64,000 bases of DNA, from positions 24,944,150 to 25,008,149 of the forward strand of contig OZ022576.1 in assembly GCA_963669155.1 (NCBI GenBank), in the 5' to 3' direction. The DNA is from Arbacia lixula. Taxonomy: Eukaryota; Echinodermata; Echinoidea; Arbacioida; Arbaciidae. The translations under genes and the position numbers were made by a program. The notes beneath the pieces are model-generated. The model saw only the letters and a list, made by a program, of their open reading frames with translations. It did not search any database and was not told where the DNA came from. Below are positions 36,755 through 48,900 of this stretch, piece by piece. The number at the start of each line of letters is the position of its first letter. Within the stretch, counting starts at the first letter, position 1.

Positions 36755-39700
36755 GTAAGTAGATCCAACACAGTACAAGAGATTGTTCTTGGGTGGAAAC
36801 TTGAGGGTGATTAAAGAAACAGATTGCCAAAGTTGTAAATTTGTTAATGTTGCTCTGCGATGATGGGTCCCTTTTACACCCATATATACACTTGGTTGTT
36901 GTATATTGCCTTGGCACGGTTCAAAATAGTTTATTGTTGGTGAAAGAGTTGTATGATACATGTGTGGTTTTGAATTATTACCAAGAATTGATTGTGAATA
37001 ATGAACTAATTATAATTATTATTTATAATTACTTCCCAATCCATTTTTTCTGTTTTAATTTGTTTCACATATTACATGTGTTATATTACAGTTAGGTGGG
37101 TGGGAGTAATTGTTGGGAATCCCCCCCCCTTCCATTCACCATTTACACACATGCACATACCACACACACACACACATCAATGAAAAAAGAGCATTCATGA
37201 TCACAAAATTGGAAAAGTGTATTTGCAGCTATCTGCTTCTGCTGGAATTCCTTTCTAATGCTCTGATTTCTAGGGTGGTATACCAAAGGAAAATTAAGAC
37301 CCAAACTGACTTATAAGTTGGTTGGGATTTTTAAGACTGACCGAAGTAAAAAAAAGCTATGTGTCATGGATTGTTAAATTTTTGCAGTTATCATGATCCT
37401 GTTTCTATCAAAAGCTAATCTGTGTCATTTTTTAAAGTCGATATCCAAACAACTTGTGCTTTAGTGAAGTAGCCTGGTATACAGCGTGTAACAAGATTTT
37501 ACTTGGAATGTTGAATGACCAACTCACAGGTTAGCTGAGATCATGGAGGCAGAGATTGAGAACTTCCAGAAGATGGATCCCGATCCGTTCGATGACCGCC
37601 ACCCTGGCCGCGTTGACCCCAGCTGTGCCCTTGGTGACCTCCTGACAGCACTCTTCAAAAACGACAACTTTATGAGCAAAGTAAGAGCACTTTTTTGTTA
37701 GAATGTAGTGTTATCATTAATTGAAAAACAATTGTGTAGTATGGGTTTTATGGTAGGGTGTGAGATGCAACTCAAAGAGTACCCAAAATTGTATAAATTG
37801 ATTAATTTGTCTCACAGAATATCAGTTCATAATTTTGATATGAACAGACAAATTGTACATGAGACTATAGTGTGACATGGACCTTTTCCAGCATTGTATT
37901 ATTTATAGGTGAAGAGATCCAAGTTGTAACTGGTTACTTTTGAGTTAAAGTTAAAACACTCTTGTTTAACAACATTTTGCTTCCCTAGCTTGTGAGTGAT
38001 TACATCATGTTATCCCGGGATAGGGAAATCAACACTCTGGCCTGTCGACTCCTACTCGACGTAGTACCTGGATTGGAGACGTCCATCATATTTGAGGAAA
38101 CTGTAAGTTGTTCTGACTCTTCATTAGACATTTGATGTCATGAATCAGTCTCTCTTTTATTCTTTCAACTAAAGAGAGGGGTGCTAATGTATTTTCTTCA
38201 CATGAACTACAAGTATGCAGTTTATAAACTTATGTGATTTTACAAGCAAAAAGATATAGGAATTGCTATACCTCTACCAGGGAGTATTGTTGGCATTAGA
38301 TTTGCCTTAAAATGAAGTACCAAGTATGAACATACTTGCCAATAATATCTCAAAAGAAGGGGTGGGGGGGGGGGGGGGGGTCAGCTGCTCATGATGAATA
38401 TCTGTTAAATAAAATTTTATTCAGCTTGAAAATCTGTTGTTTTTTGCTTTCATCCACATTTTCTGTGTCACTCCTTCTTCTCCGTCTCTATCTTTCACTC
38501 TTTCTTTCCCCATCCCTCTCTCGACACATCACTCTCTTAATCTTTTTTCCTCTCTGACTCTCTCACCCACTTCTCTTTCCCCATCCCTCTCACTACTTAT
38601 CACTCTCTCATCCTGTCCCCCCTGCCCCACCCAGGATGGGTTTGTGAGTCGCTTTGTGGAGTGGGCAGTGAATGCAAAGGAGCCCCTGAGGTCGTACGCC
38701 ACGGGGCTCTTGGCTGCAGCGGTAGAGGTTCAAGACATTGCTGGAAACCTTAAGGAAGAAAATGCTCGTCTGGTGAGATTGCATTGCTTTGAATGAATGA
38801 ATAGCTACTGCTTGAAGTGTTTACACAAAGCAGATATGTGCCAGATACATGAATGAGATGTGATGGAATATTTGGGTATCTGTCCAGAGTTTATGATTCC
38901 ATTTGTAGCCTTTAAGTATGATATCATGACACAAAGTGGCACTTTATATTTCTTGATGTGATTAGTTGGTTACATTACATTTTGCATATTGGATATTGAA
39001 TAGATGAAGTCCCATAACTTTGTCAGTAATCACTGTATCTCTTTTTCTTTGTATTGAAAAATAATTAATGTACAAACAAGGTATTACTGTTGACTCATGA
39101 GCATGTTATTCAAACAATTTGTTCAACTGTATTGTTTCACTACATATGTGAACTTTGAAATGGTGTGGTCCATTTTCCTTTTTAAGGTACCCATAATGCT
39201 GCAGAGGTTACACGTCTTCAAGAACACTCCACCAGAGGCAGGCAGCTCCTCGCCATCCCCTGTCTCTGACATCCAAGAACGCCCCTTTGGCTGCTTCGAC
39301 AAGTCCACCCCAGCCGACAACCAACCCGACACATCTGGTGATGTTAGGAAGGGTGCGGGAGACGGCAGTCCCAGTGGAAGTGGAAAAGGTCATGAGAGCA
39401 TTTCCAACGGCTGTACCTCAACTTCTGCCATTGTGAACGTGGCGGAAGAGACAGCAGGCCATAGGAATGCAATATCACACAAAGAAAACTCTGTTGATAG
39501 TACCACCGTTACTTCATCTGATACTCAAACTGAGTCAAAGAGTGCTGCTGAAGTCATCGACGCCATTATAACTAAATCGATACAAACCATTCAAGGAAGT
39601 GATGGGAGTGCTGTTGCAGATAGTAAACACAGTGCACAACCCGATTCATCAACGGGCTTAAAAGACAAACCTCAAGGAACCAAAAGGACTAAGAGGCTCA

Positions 39701-42700
39701 GTGGCCCATCAACGAGAAAGAGGTCGTCTGCCTCGGGGTCCTCCAAGGGCAAGAGTCGCAAGGTCAAGGTCAAGGGATTTGACCTGGCCAAGGCGCAGAA
39801 GCTGAGCGACACTGAGGTGGAGCTGAGTAACAGCAGCTGGGCAGAGATGGCCCAGTATATCATTGGCTCGCAGTGCATGTGGCCGCTCAATCCCATCATG
39901 CAGCAGCGCTTCATCCTCCAGTACCTGACGCCGCTCGGAGAGTACCAAGAGGTGAGAATGTGGGGATGACAGTTGATGGTTGAAGGATTAATCGGTGTCC
40001 TCGTGGTGACTGTTTGCATGAAATGGAGAAAAAAATACTTTAGCTTTGTACTGCTACAGATGCTTTTTCTGAAGTTTCAAAGATCATATGAAATTACAAA
40101 GCAATTGATACAACTTGAGTGTTATGTTAAGTAACAAATGGCATGGATTTCTAGATGAAATATTAGTATACTTCATGGTTGCTTGTAATTTAAGACATTT
40201 TTTGTACTGGATTTGGATTTGAACTGGGCATGATATTTGAAGTGTATATGGACGCTAGTAATATATATGGAACCAGAGCAATTAAGATGATATATCCCTC
40301 TGTTGAACACATTTCCAATTGATTCTTTACATTAGGTGTGGAGTTCAACATTGTAGTTGTACCCTCATGAATTAAGGCAAGTATGTATTAAGTGAATGGT
40401 TTGTTTTCCTGTCATTTCCTATAGCTGCTTGGTGCTATGTTTGAGAATGGTTCCATGGAGCTGGTGATCCACTACATTGACCTCAACAAGACCAATGATG
40501 TCCGGCTCACGTTTGATGCTCTCAAGGTAAGTACAGACTGTTACAATTTGATTTCTTACTAATGCATTAAAAGCCTGTGATACATGCATGCTCCTTCCTA
40601 TAAAATGTAGCATGTTAAGATCTATTGAATGAAGTAAAGGCTCTACAAAAAGTGTGATATTATCATTATTGTAATCAATATTTTTCTGGTGATTATGATT
40701 ATTATGCCCCTGCCAAAAATGTGTCTGTCTGTCCGTCAGTCAGTCCGTCCATCCGTATGTCTGTTCTCCCTGCTATGCTACGAGAAGTTTGCATGTAAAT
40801 AGAAAATATAAGTGAAGTGGTACTATATTAGATGGTATCCCTAACGCATAAATTTTATTCCCAGTACCTCTCCTCTCTGTCTTGCCACAAGATATATTTG
40901 AACAAAAGAAGAAACTGTAGTGAAGTGCTGTTGCATTAAATGGTTCTCCAAAAGCTTATTTAGTGTATACATCTGAAATACATTGTAGGTCTAGCCTATC
41001 AATAAAAAGGAATCTTCTCTCACCCTTTCCATGCCCCCTCTCAATACCCTGCTGTGCCACAAAATATTTGCATAAAACAAAAAAAATGTAAGTGAAATGC
41101 TATCAGAACCCCCATACATAATTTTATGCACATCTGTGAAAGAATAATTTCTCTCTCCTCCCATCTGTCCATTCTCCCAGTACCTCTCCTCCCTGCTGTG
41201 TCACAAGAAGTTTGCTATGGAGTTCCTGGAGCTAGGGGGACTGAGGCGCCTCCTGGAGATCCCCCGCCCCTCCGTGGCCGCCACGGGGGTGTCGCTGTGC
41301 CTCTACTACCTGGCTTACAATGAGGACACCATGGAGCGCATCTGCCTGCTGCCCTCGCCTGTCATCTTACAGCTGATGAAGTGAGTTATACAACAGGGAG
41401 ATATGATCACCCAGGCCCGTCTTATGAAGAGTTGCAATTTATGTGAATCATCTGATACAAACATATACAGTGTATTATGGTATTATGGTATTTTGTGGTA
41501 TTGTTCTTCAGAAAGAGGGACTATAATAATATATTAAGGCTTATTTTTTAAAGATCATCACATTTTGATTTTTTGTTGTTGATGATATACAGAGTAAAGA
41601 TTTATATCAATTACAATGTAAGTTGCCATCAATCACAGTTCTTTATATGACAGAGCCCAGGAATAAAAAATACCACACTTGATCTAACAGAAAAAAAAAG
41701 GTGTAATGAAGCCATTTTAAAGACTAACATTTCTGGATAAATCCTCCTAGGTATTGAGATTAGAATGTGAAAAACCTTTGAGACATGATTTTAGACAACA
41801 TTTTTTTCTCTTAAAGATAGGATGTCTCTTCTGCAGTCAAAAAGTAAAATTTTGTAAAACACAAAATTGAAGAAGATACTATATAGAACTAGAAACTGAC
41901 TTTAAGCGGAATTATAGCTATCGGTAGATTTGGAGGAGGTTTTGATCGTCTAAAACCTATAGCCCAGAGACTGGAGAGCTCTGTGCTCTATGGATATGAT
42001 TGTGAATGTAGACTACGGCCACTATGTTTTAAATGTAAATATCAATAGTTTCCTGAACAGGTTTGTGACTCTATGACTGTGAGATTACACACATGTTATT
42101 TATTATTGTTTATATTTAATTGCTTCGTTAAACAGCACAATACATCGCAGTATATGTAATTGTTGGGTGTACTGCAGATTTCTACCAAGTTTCACACCCT
42201 GGCTCTAAGGTCTTGATTGTCATTTGTTCAGATGATCAATCCTGCACAGGTGACCACCTGTTTTGATAGACCACCTGCTTACAAGGACCACATTTGTTCT
42301 TTCCCTTGAACAATATTTCACATAGAAACCTGTATTGAAGCAACCTGTTTATACAGACCACCTGCTCATAAAGACCAATTTTCCTGCCTCCCTTGAGTGG
42401 TCTTTGTATACAGGTTTTACTTTACTCTGAAGTTTTTGTGCCACTCTTAATAACCCACCATGATTGTGTGTCCCCCAGCTATGTGCTATGGCTTTTGGAG
42501 TGCTCCCATGAATCGGGCCGCTGCCATGCTACCATGTTCCTCATGACCAGTCTGGGCTTTGGTGCTATCCTGGAGCTCTTTGATAGGAAGGATGGCCTTC
42601 GCAAACTCTTCAATACGGTGAGCCATCGTCATGATCCGCTATTTTGCTGTAGCCTAATGTGCTAGGATAAATGTGTGCTAATGTGTTAAATCCAGTGGTA

Positions 42701-42788
42701 GTCCTGATTTTTCTTCTTATCAGTGGTCGTCATGTAAGTAATAGTACACTTACTGATCCTGCTACTATTACTACTACCACTACTACTT

Positions 42789-42846
<58 letters not shown>

Positions 42847-42875
42847 TACTACTACTACTACTACTACTGCTACTG

Positions 42876-42914
<39 letters not shown>

Positions 42915-45900
42915 CTACTCCTACTCCTACTACAACTATTACTTCTAGACAAAATTTATGATTTGTCAAATTTGATTGGAATTATTGGAAATAAACTCCC
43001 AGTATGTTGAAACATGAAGAAAGTGGGGTCTCATTTAGCACAAGGAAGGGTCACTAGTTGTGCGTAAAATCGTTTTTAGCTTAAGAAAAGCTTGGTGAAA
43101 CAACCCCCCCCCCCGCTAATATTACTTCAATATTAATTACTTCTATTATTACTTCTATATTAATACTATCCCCCCTTCCTTTCCTAGATGAGCACCCTGA
43201 GTATCCTTGACCCTGAGACAGAGGATGCCCAGACGGAGGATGATATCTTCTCTGGCCGCCAGACCATCCGGCACACCACGCTGGCTCTCAAGCGCTACTA
43301 CGAGACTCACCTGGCCATCAAGGTGGACAGCATCAAGCGGTCCTACGCCCGCAACCAGGGACAGACACCGCCAGAACCAGTGCCCCCGTATAAGGTAGGA
43401 GTCCTCAAAATCAAAGTCGAGGATTTGTGATTTAATGATTAATTACTCCATATGTGGATCATTTGAGGGCAAATAACTTTCACCAAGTTTCTAAAATGGA
43501 CAATACATGCATTTAAGACCATTGGCAAGAAGATTACCAATGATGACACTTTTGAAGGCTTTTTGTCTTCCCAGGACAGTATATTCCCTTTGTATGATAT
43601 ATAATTCCAGTGTGTTGGCAGTTTGGAGATTTAGTGATTATTCCATATTTATTTAACTTAAAGAAATTATTACAAAGGTGATACATATCACTTAAGAGCA
43701 AAAGCATGTTTTAACTTGTGCAGACTTTTATGAGATGTATCTTTTATAATTTTTCTTATTGGAAACCAAATGATATAGCCCCAAATCACTTATTTGTGGT
43801 TTCTATTGAGATGTATCTTTGTAAAAGATGAAATCTATCAGTTAGTACAATGTTCAGACCATGGCTCAACGCTCTCCTTTGCAGAACATCCCGGTGACCC
43901 CTGAGAGCACGCAGGAGAACATGGAGACCATGCTGGAGCAGGCTCCTTTGCGGCTCCACTGGACCCCAGTGGGAGTGCTCATCAAGCTCCAGGGGATCCA
44001 GCCCCTGCTCCAGGTCATCGCGCTGGCGGGCATGTGGAAGAACTACAGCGCGAGGTAAGGCCAGTGTTGTCTGCGAGCACAGACTCGGACGTGACATTAG
44101 AGGGTTTTAGATTGCTACAACTGTGGCTGTAAGTGTGACTGTGACTGTGACTGTGACTGTGACTGTGACTGTGACTGTGACTGTGACTGTTACTGTGATT
44201 GTGATTGTGACTGTGACTGTGATTGCGACTGTAACTGTGACTGACTGTGACTGACTGTGACTGTGACTGTGACTGTGACTGTGACTGTGACTGATTGTGA
44301 CTGTGACTGTGACTGTGATTGCGATTGTGACTGTGCTGACTGTAACTGACTGTGACTGTGACTGACTGTGACTGTGACTGTGACTGTGACTGAGACGGTG
44401 ACTGTGATTGTAACTGTGACTGTGACTGACTGTGACTGTGACTGACTGTGACTCACTGTGACTGTGACTGTGACTGTGACTGGCATGTGCTCTTAACAAT
44501 ACAGTACTATACAATACTATACAATGCATACACATCCACCATGTCACAGTCACAGTCATGTCAATCTGAAGCTCTATTTTCTTAAGTCAAGGCATGGGTC
44601 TGGTAACAACACACTAAAGTGTGTTTTGCCAGTTGTGTCTAGTCTGGAAGTTGGTACACTGTAGGGGAATATATTAACACTAATTTGCAGGGACTACTAG
44701 TTTTATTTTAATGATATCATTTTGAGATTCTTCCTTCCTGTGATCCAGAAATCAAACAAGAATGATACTTGTGGTCACACAGATCAACTCTGCCCTGACT
44801 ACAGCTCCTGTCAGTTATACAGCTTCTATCCCTTATGACTAAACTTGACTGGACAATTGTTTCACCATAAATACTAAGTGTATGTTTTGTTTCTTTTTGT
44901 TTCATTTTGTGATCTCTGGAATGCTGCTTTGTTTAGGAGTGAACTGGTCAAGTCGGCCCTGGATGTGTTGGCTGTCGTCACGGTAACCAGCCAAGGTCAG
45001 CTGCAACTGTGCGAGCAAGTTCTCCTCCCGGACAACTCTGAGATAATCGGCATGAGGTTTGTAGAAAAAAACTGGACATCAGTCAATATAAATCTGTAGA
45101 GAATTGGATGATTTCAAAAATATTTTATTGTCTGCATTTGAACCTTTGAAATACTATGAGTAATTTTTTGTGACGTTGGTGGTTGGTTCTGTTTCTGACT
45201 CTCTCAGCATAGTGAATGGAGTGGCGGAGGGAGAAGTCCTGTCCGATCCTGATGTACAGAGGGCGGCAGTCCAAGTCATCATGAACTGCGTGTGTGGACC
45301 TTCAACGAGGGTAAGCTCTCACAGAAACATTGGGAGGAAATCGATTGAGAAAGTAACAGTATTAACCAGCCACATACAACTTATCCCCTCTTCCCCATCG
45401 CCCCAAAACAGATTCATGAGCTAAAAGAGTAATTTGAACCTGTAATCAGTGGTTGTGTTTTCAAAAGTAACTTGTAGAAAGAATTATCTACATGAATATT
45501 AAATATCCTGGGTGCATTGCAAAGTTTTTGAGATATATGTGTTTAATTTCTGCCTACATTTTGAGTTTCAAAATAAAATCAGTATATTCGAACATTAAAG
45601 TAGTTTGTTTCCAAATGTTGTTGCTAGTGTCAGGATCTTGACATGTTTAACATGATGTATCCTGAATGAAGATGTGGGAATTGAATAAAGTGCAACTAGA
45701 TTCTTTCACCCCCGCAGCAGATGTGGCAGTTGATTCCAAAATGGAAACTGCTTGTTTCTAATTGTGTATATTGTCAGGAGTATCAAGATCATGATGAAAA
45801 GTAGCCTTGAGCAATGTGAATACTCAATTATGATACTTGATGAACTTATATTGTGTAATAATATCACTGTTGTTCCTTGCAGCTGGGAGGCAGTATGGGT

Positions 45901-48900
45901 CGCTTCATGAGCAATGGAGCCAAGAAAGGCCGCACAACCATCAGGAGCTCGACAGAGATCATCGAGAAGATGTGGGAATCTGTGCGCACAAACAACGGCA
46001 TCAAGGTATGGAGTGCACATCCAGAGCCATCAAAGTCATGTACAGCCGTACAGCCGTACATTCATTACAATGTATGTCATATTCTCCTCTTGCAAATAGC
46101 TCAACACTTATAGACACTTTCAATTGATAGCAGCAGGTACAGTATTCAGAGTTCTTAACACTTGATGTGCCATTGAGACCATTGATAGGACCACTGCAAG
46201 GAACAACGAGTTGCCCGCGGGGCTTGTATACATATATGGAGGTATACATAGCCGCATTATATTTAGACATTTTCATATTATATACTGTTACTCTGTTGAT
46301 TATTGTCTTAGGTGTTAACCATTCGTTTGTGTTTGTTTTGTTTTTGTTTTGTCTTTGTTTTTTTTGTTTTTTTATTTTTTTGTTTTTTTTTCTTTTTGCT
46401 TCGTTTGTATTTGCTTGTATTAGTCTTTCTTTGATATATGTTTTTTAAGTATATATTTTTATGTAATTTTTGTACTTGGTTCATCTTACTGTATGTCATT
46501 TAAATAATGGACTTTATACTTATGTGTTTTGAACCACATGTTAAAGGCTATCACATCTCACAAGCCATCGGCTTTCTGGTGATGCCTTATACTCATTGTT
46601 CATGAAAGTTGTTTATTCTTGTTTGTTGAATTGAATAAAGAATTGAATTGAATTGAATTGATAGCAAGTGGAGAGGAGGGTGTGTGTATAAAGAGGGAGG
46701 AAGACAATAAGGTATGGACGCTTGTACTCTGGAGGTGTCATAGTGATGATGTTTGTCTTTTTTCCCCAGCTTATCGATCGATGCTGATCACCCTGTGAAA
46801 CTAAAGCCAGTACAAATCTGAATGAAGCCTCCAACTGAAACAAAAAGCCAAGTGCCTACATCTTGTCCTACACTTAATCCCATCAGATCTAGAATGTTAT
46901 GACACAAGAAGCTAATCAGTGTTTTAAAAGTGACTTTTGCATTGTAAAATTAAATATTTCTTTACAAATACTGATTTTGCATGAGAACACTAGGCAAATT
47001 TAATGACAAATGCAAGTACATACATGAGGTCAGCTGAAAATCAATGTTTCAAAAATGAAGGGCCGATAGGATTGTAATTGTGGTAAGCATTAGTGGCAAA
47101 CCGCTTAGTGTGGACATAGCTTAACTATTCATCTGCCATTGGTACACTGGTAATACACACAAAGTCCATCAAGCAGCAGTTCATCTGGCAAGTCAAGGGT
47201 TAATGCTTTGCCTCTGTCCCTCCCAGGTGCTGCTAGCCCTGCTGACGGTCAAGACACCCATCACCGAGGCAGACAGCATCCGGGCCATGGCCTGTAAGGC
47301 GCTGTGTGGTCTGGCCCGGTCAGAGGTGGTCAGACAGATCATCAGTAAGCTGCCCATCTTCTCAAGGAGCGGCCTTCAGAGTAAGCAATTTCCTCCACAT
47401 TAAGATTTTGGGCTTCCTGAACCCTTAGCCAGCAAGGATTTTAACATTTGCCATGGAATCGTGGTGACCAAAGAGGTGTCGCTTAATTGCCTTATAAGGA
47501 ATTTGAAGTTTATTCATAGCATTTTGTCTATTATCCTTACAACAGACTATGCGGGAGTTGCGCTGCTTATTATTTGAGTAGAGTAAAAAATCAGCCTGCA
47601 AATATGCGGGCTGAAGTAATCGGTTAAACATTCACTGTAAAAGAAGAAAAGAAAATGCGATGTGATTTAAACATGATTATGAAAAGAAAGCTAAAATGAA
47701 AATTAGAAACATGCGATTCCTTTTATTTCCTTTCATTTGCTTCAAGAATCCCTGTTAAGTAGATAAGACAATCTGAGGAATTTAAACATGAATATAAAAT
47801 TATTCTCCCAAAGGGGCTTTTGAGTGATCATTGGTACACCTATCCCACTTCAAGGGCAATCAGAAATCACCCATTCCTCTGCATAACAGATGAAATCAGT
47901 ATATTCATCGCATCTTCCAAATGCCATTTACAAACTCTAGGTTGACATGTTTTTGTCTTCTTTTATGCCAGCTCTCATGAGGGAACCTGTGCTACAGGAC
48001 AAGAGAACAGAACATCTCAAGTTCTGCAAGTACGCTTCAGAGCTGATAGGTGAGTCTGAACTAGCAACAGAGATTTGTATTGAAATGCAACTAGTCCTGA
48101 CTGTATTTCATTAAACACATTGATATTGGATGGGCTTTCAAAGTTCAGTCTTGTCCTTTGAGATTGGTATATGTAGTAAATACACATCAAGGCTGGATAA
48201 CTGATTAAAGTTTTCAAAAATGACCTGTCCAGTCTGGGCCACATGAAGACTTTAACTTGCACTGAAAGAGTTCAATGTCTACAGGGATAGTAGTGGTGTA
48301 GAGTACAGGATCTGTTAACAAGGCAGAACCACTCTGAGTGCATCACAGGTTCTGCTCTTGTTTGATTTCATTTCTTGATCTGGAAATGGTACAGGAATGT
48401 TCTTCAATGATTTTGGGTCTTGTCATCATTACCATGACGATCCCTTGCCGTTAACTCCTCAAATGCTGGAGTTATGCATGTCCTCCTTGAAAGTTACATG
48501 AAACACAAAGATGATCACTGTGACTGGCGCTGGAGGAGTTAACTATTGATAATGGCCACTCTTTCCATAGAGAGGGTGACGGGGAAGGCCATGTCGCTGG
48601 GAGCGGACGCAACGCTCTCCAAGATCCACAAGGCCAACATCGTGGCTCAGACCAAGATCCGTTACGATGGCAAGGAACTCCTCCAACTCATCCACAATCA
48701 CCTCAGGGCACAAGGTATGGCGTCACTGGTTGCTCCAAATAGAGAACAGCTTGTGTTCAATAGTGTTCATATTAGGGAGATGGAAGTGAGGGTGTGGGGG
48801 GGGGGTCGTGAGAAGAGGTGGGTGTGGTGGTAGGGAGGGGAGGGAGATACTTAGATTTGGAAACTAGTGATGTGGAGGAAAAAGAGACTGTTGGTAATGA

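Noticed and set aside
42671-42969. Poly-Thr, poly-Ser and poly-Val frames
   Set aside because: They are readings of an intronic (ACT)n microsatellite.
44107-44559. Ser-His/Val-Thr frames on the - strand
   Set aside because: They are readings of the TGTGAC array in DCAF1 intron 10.
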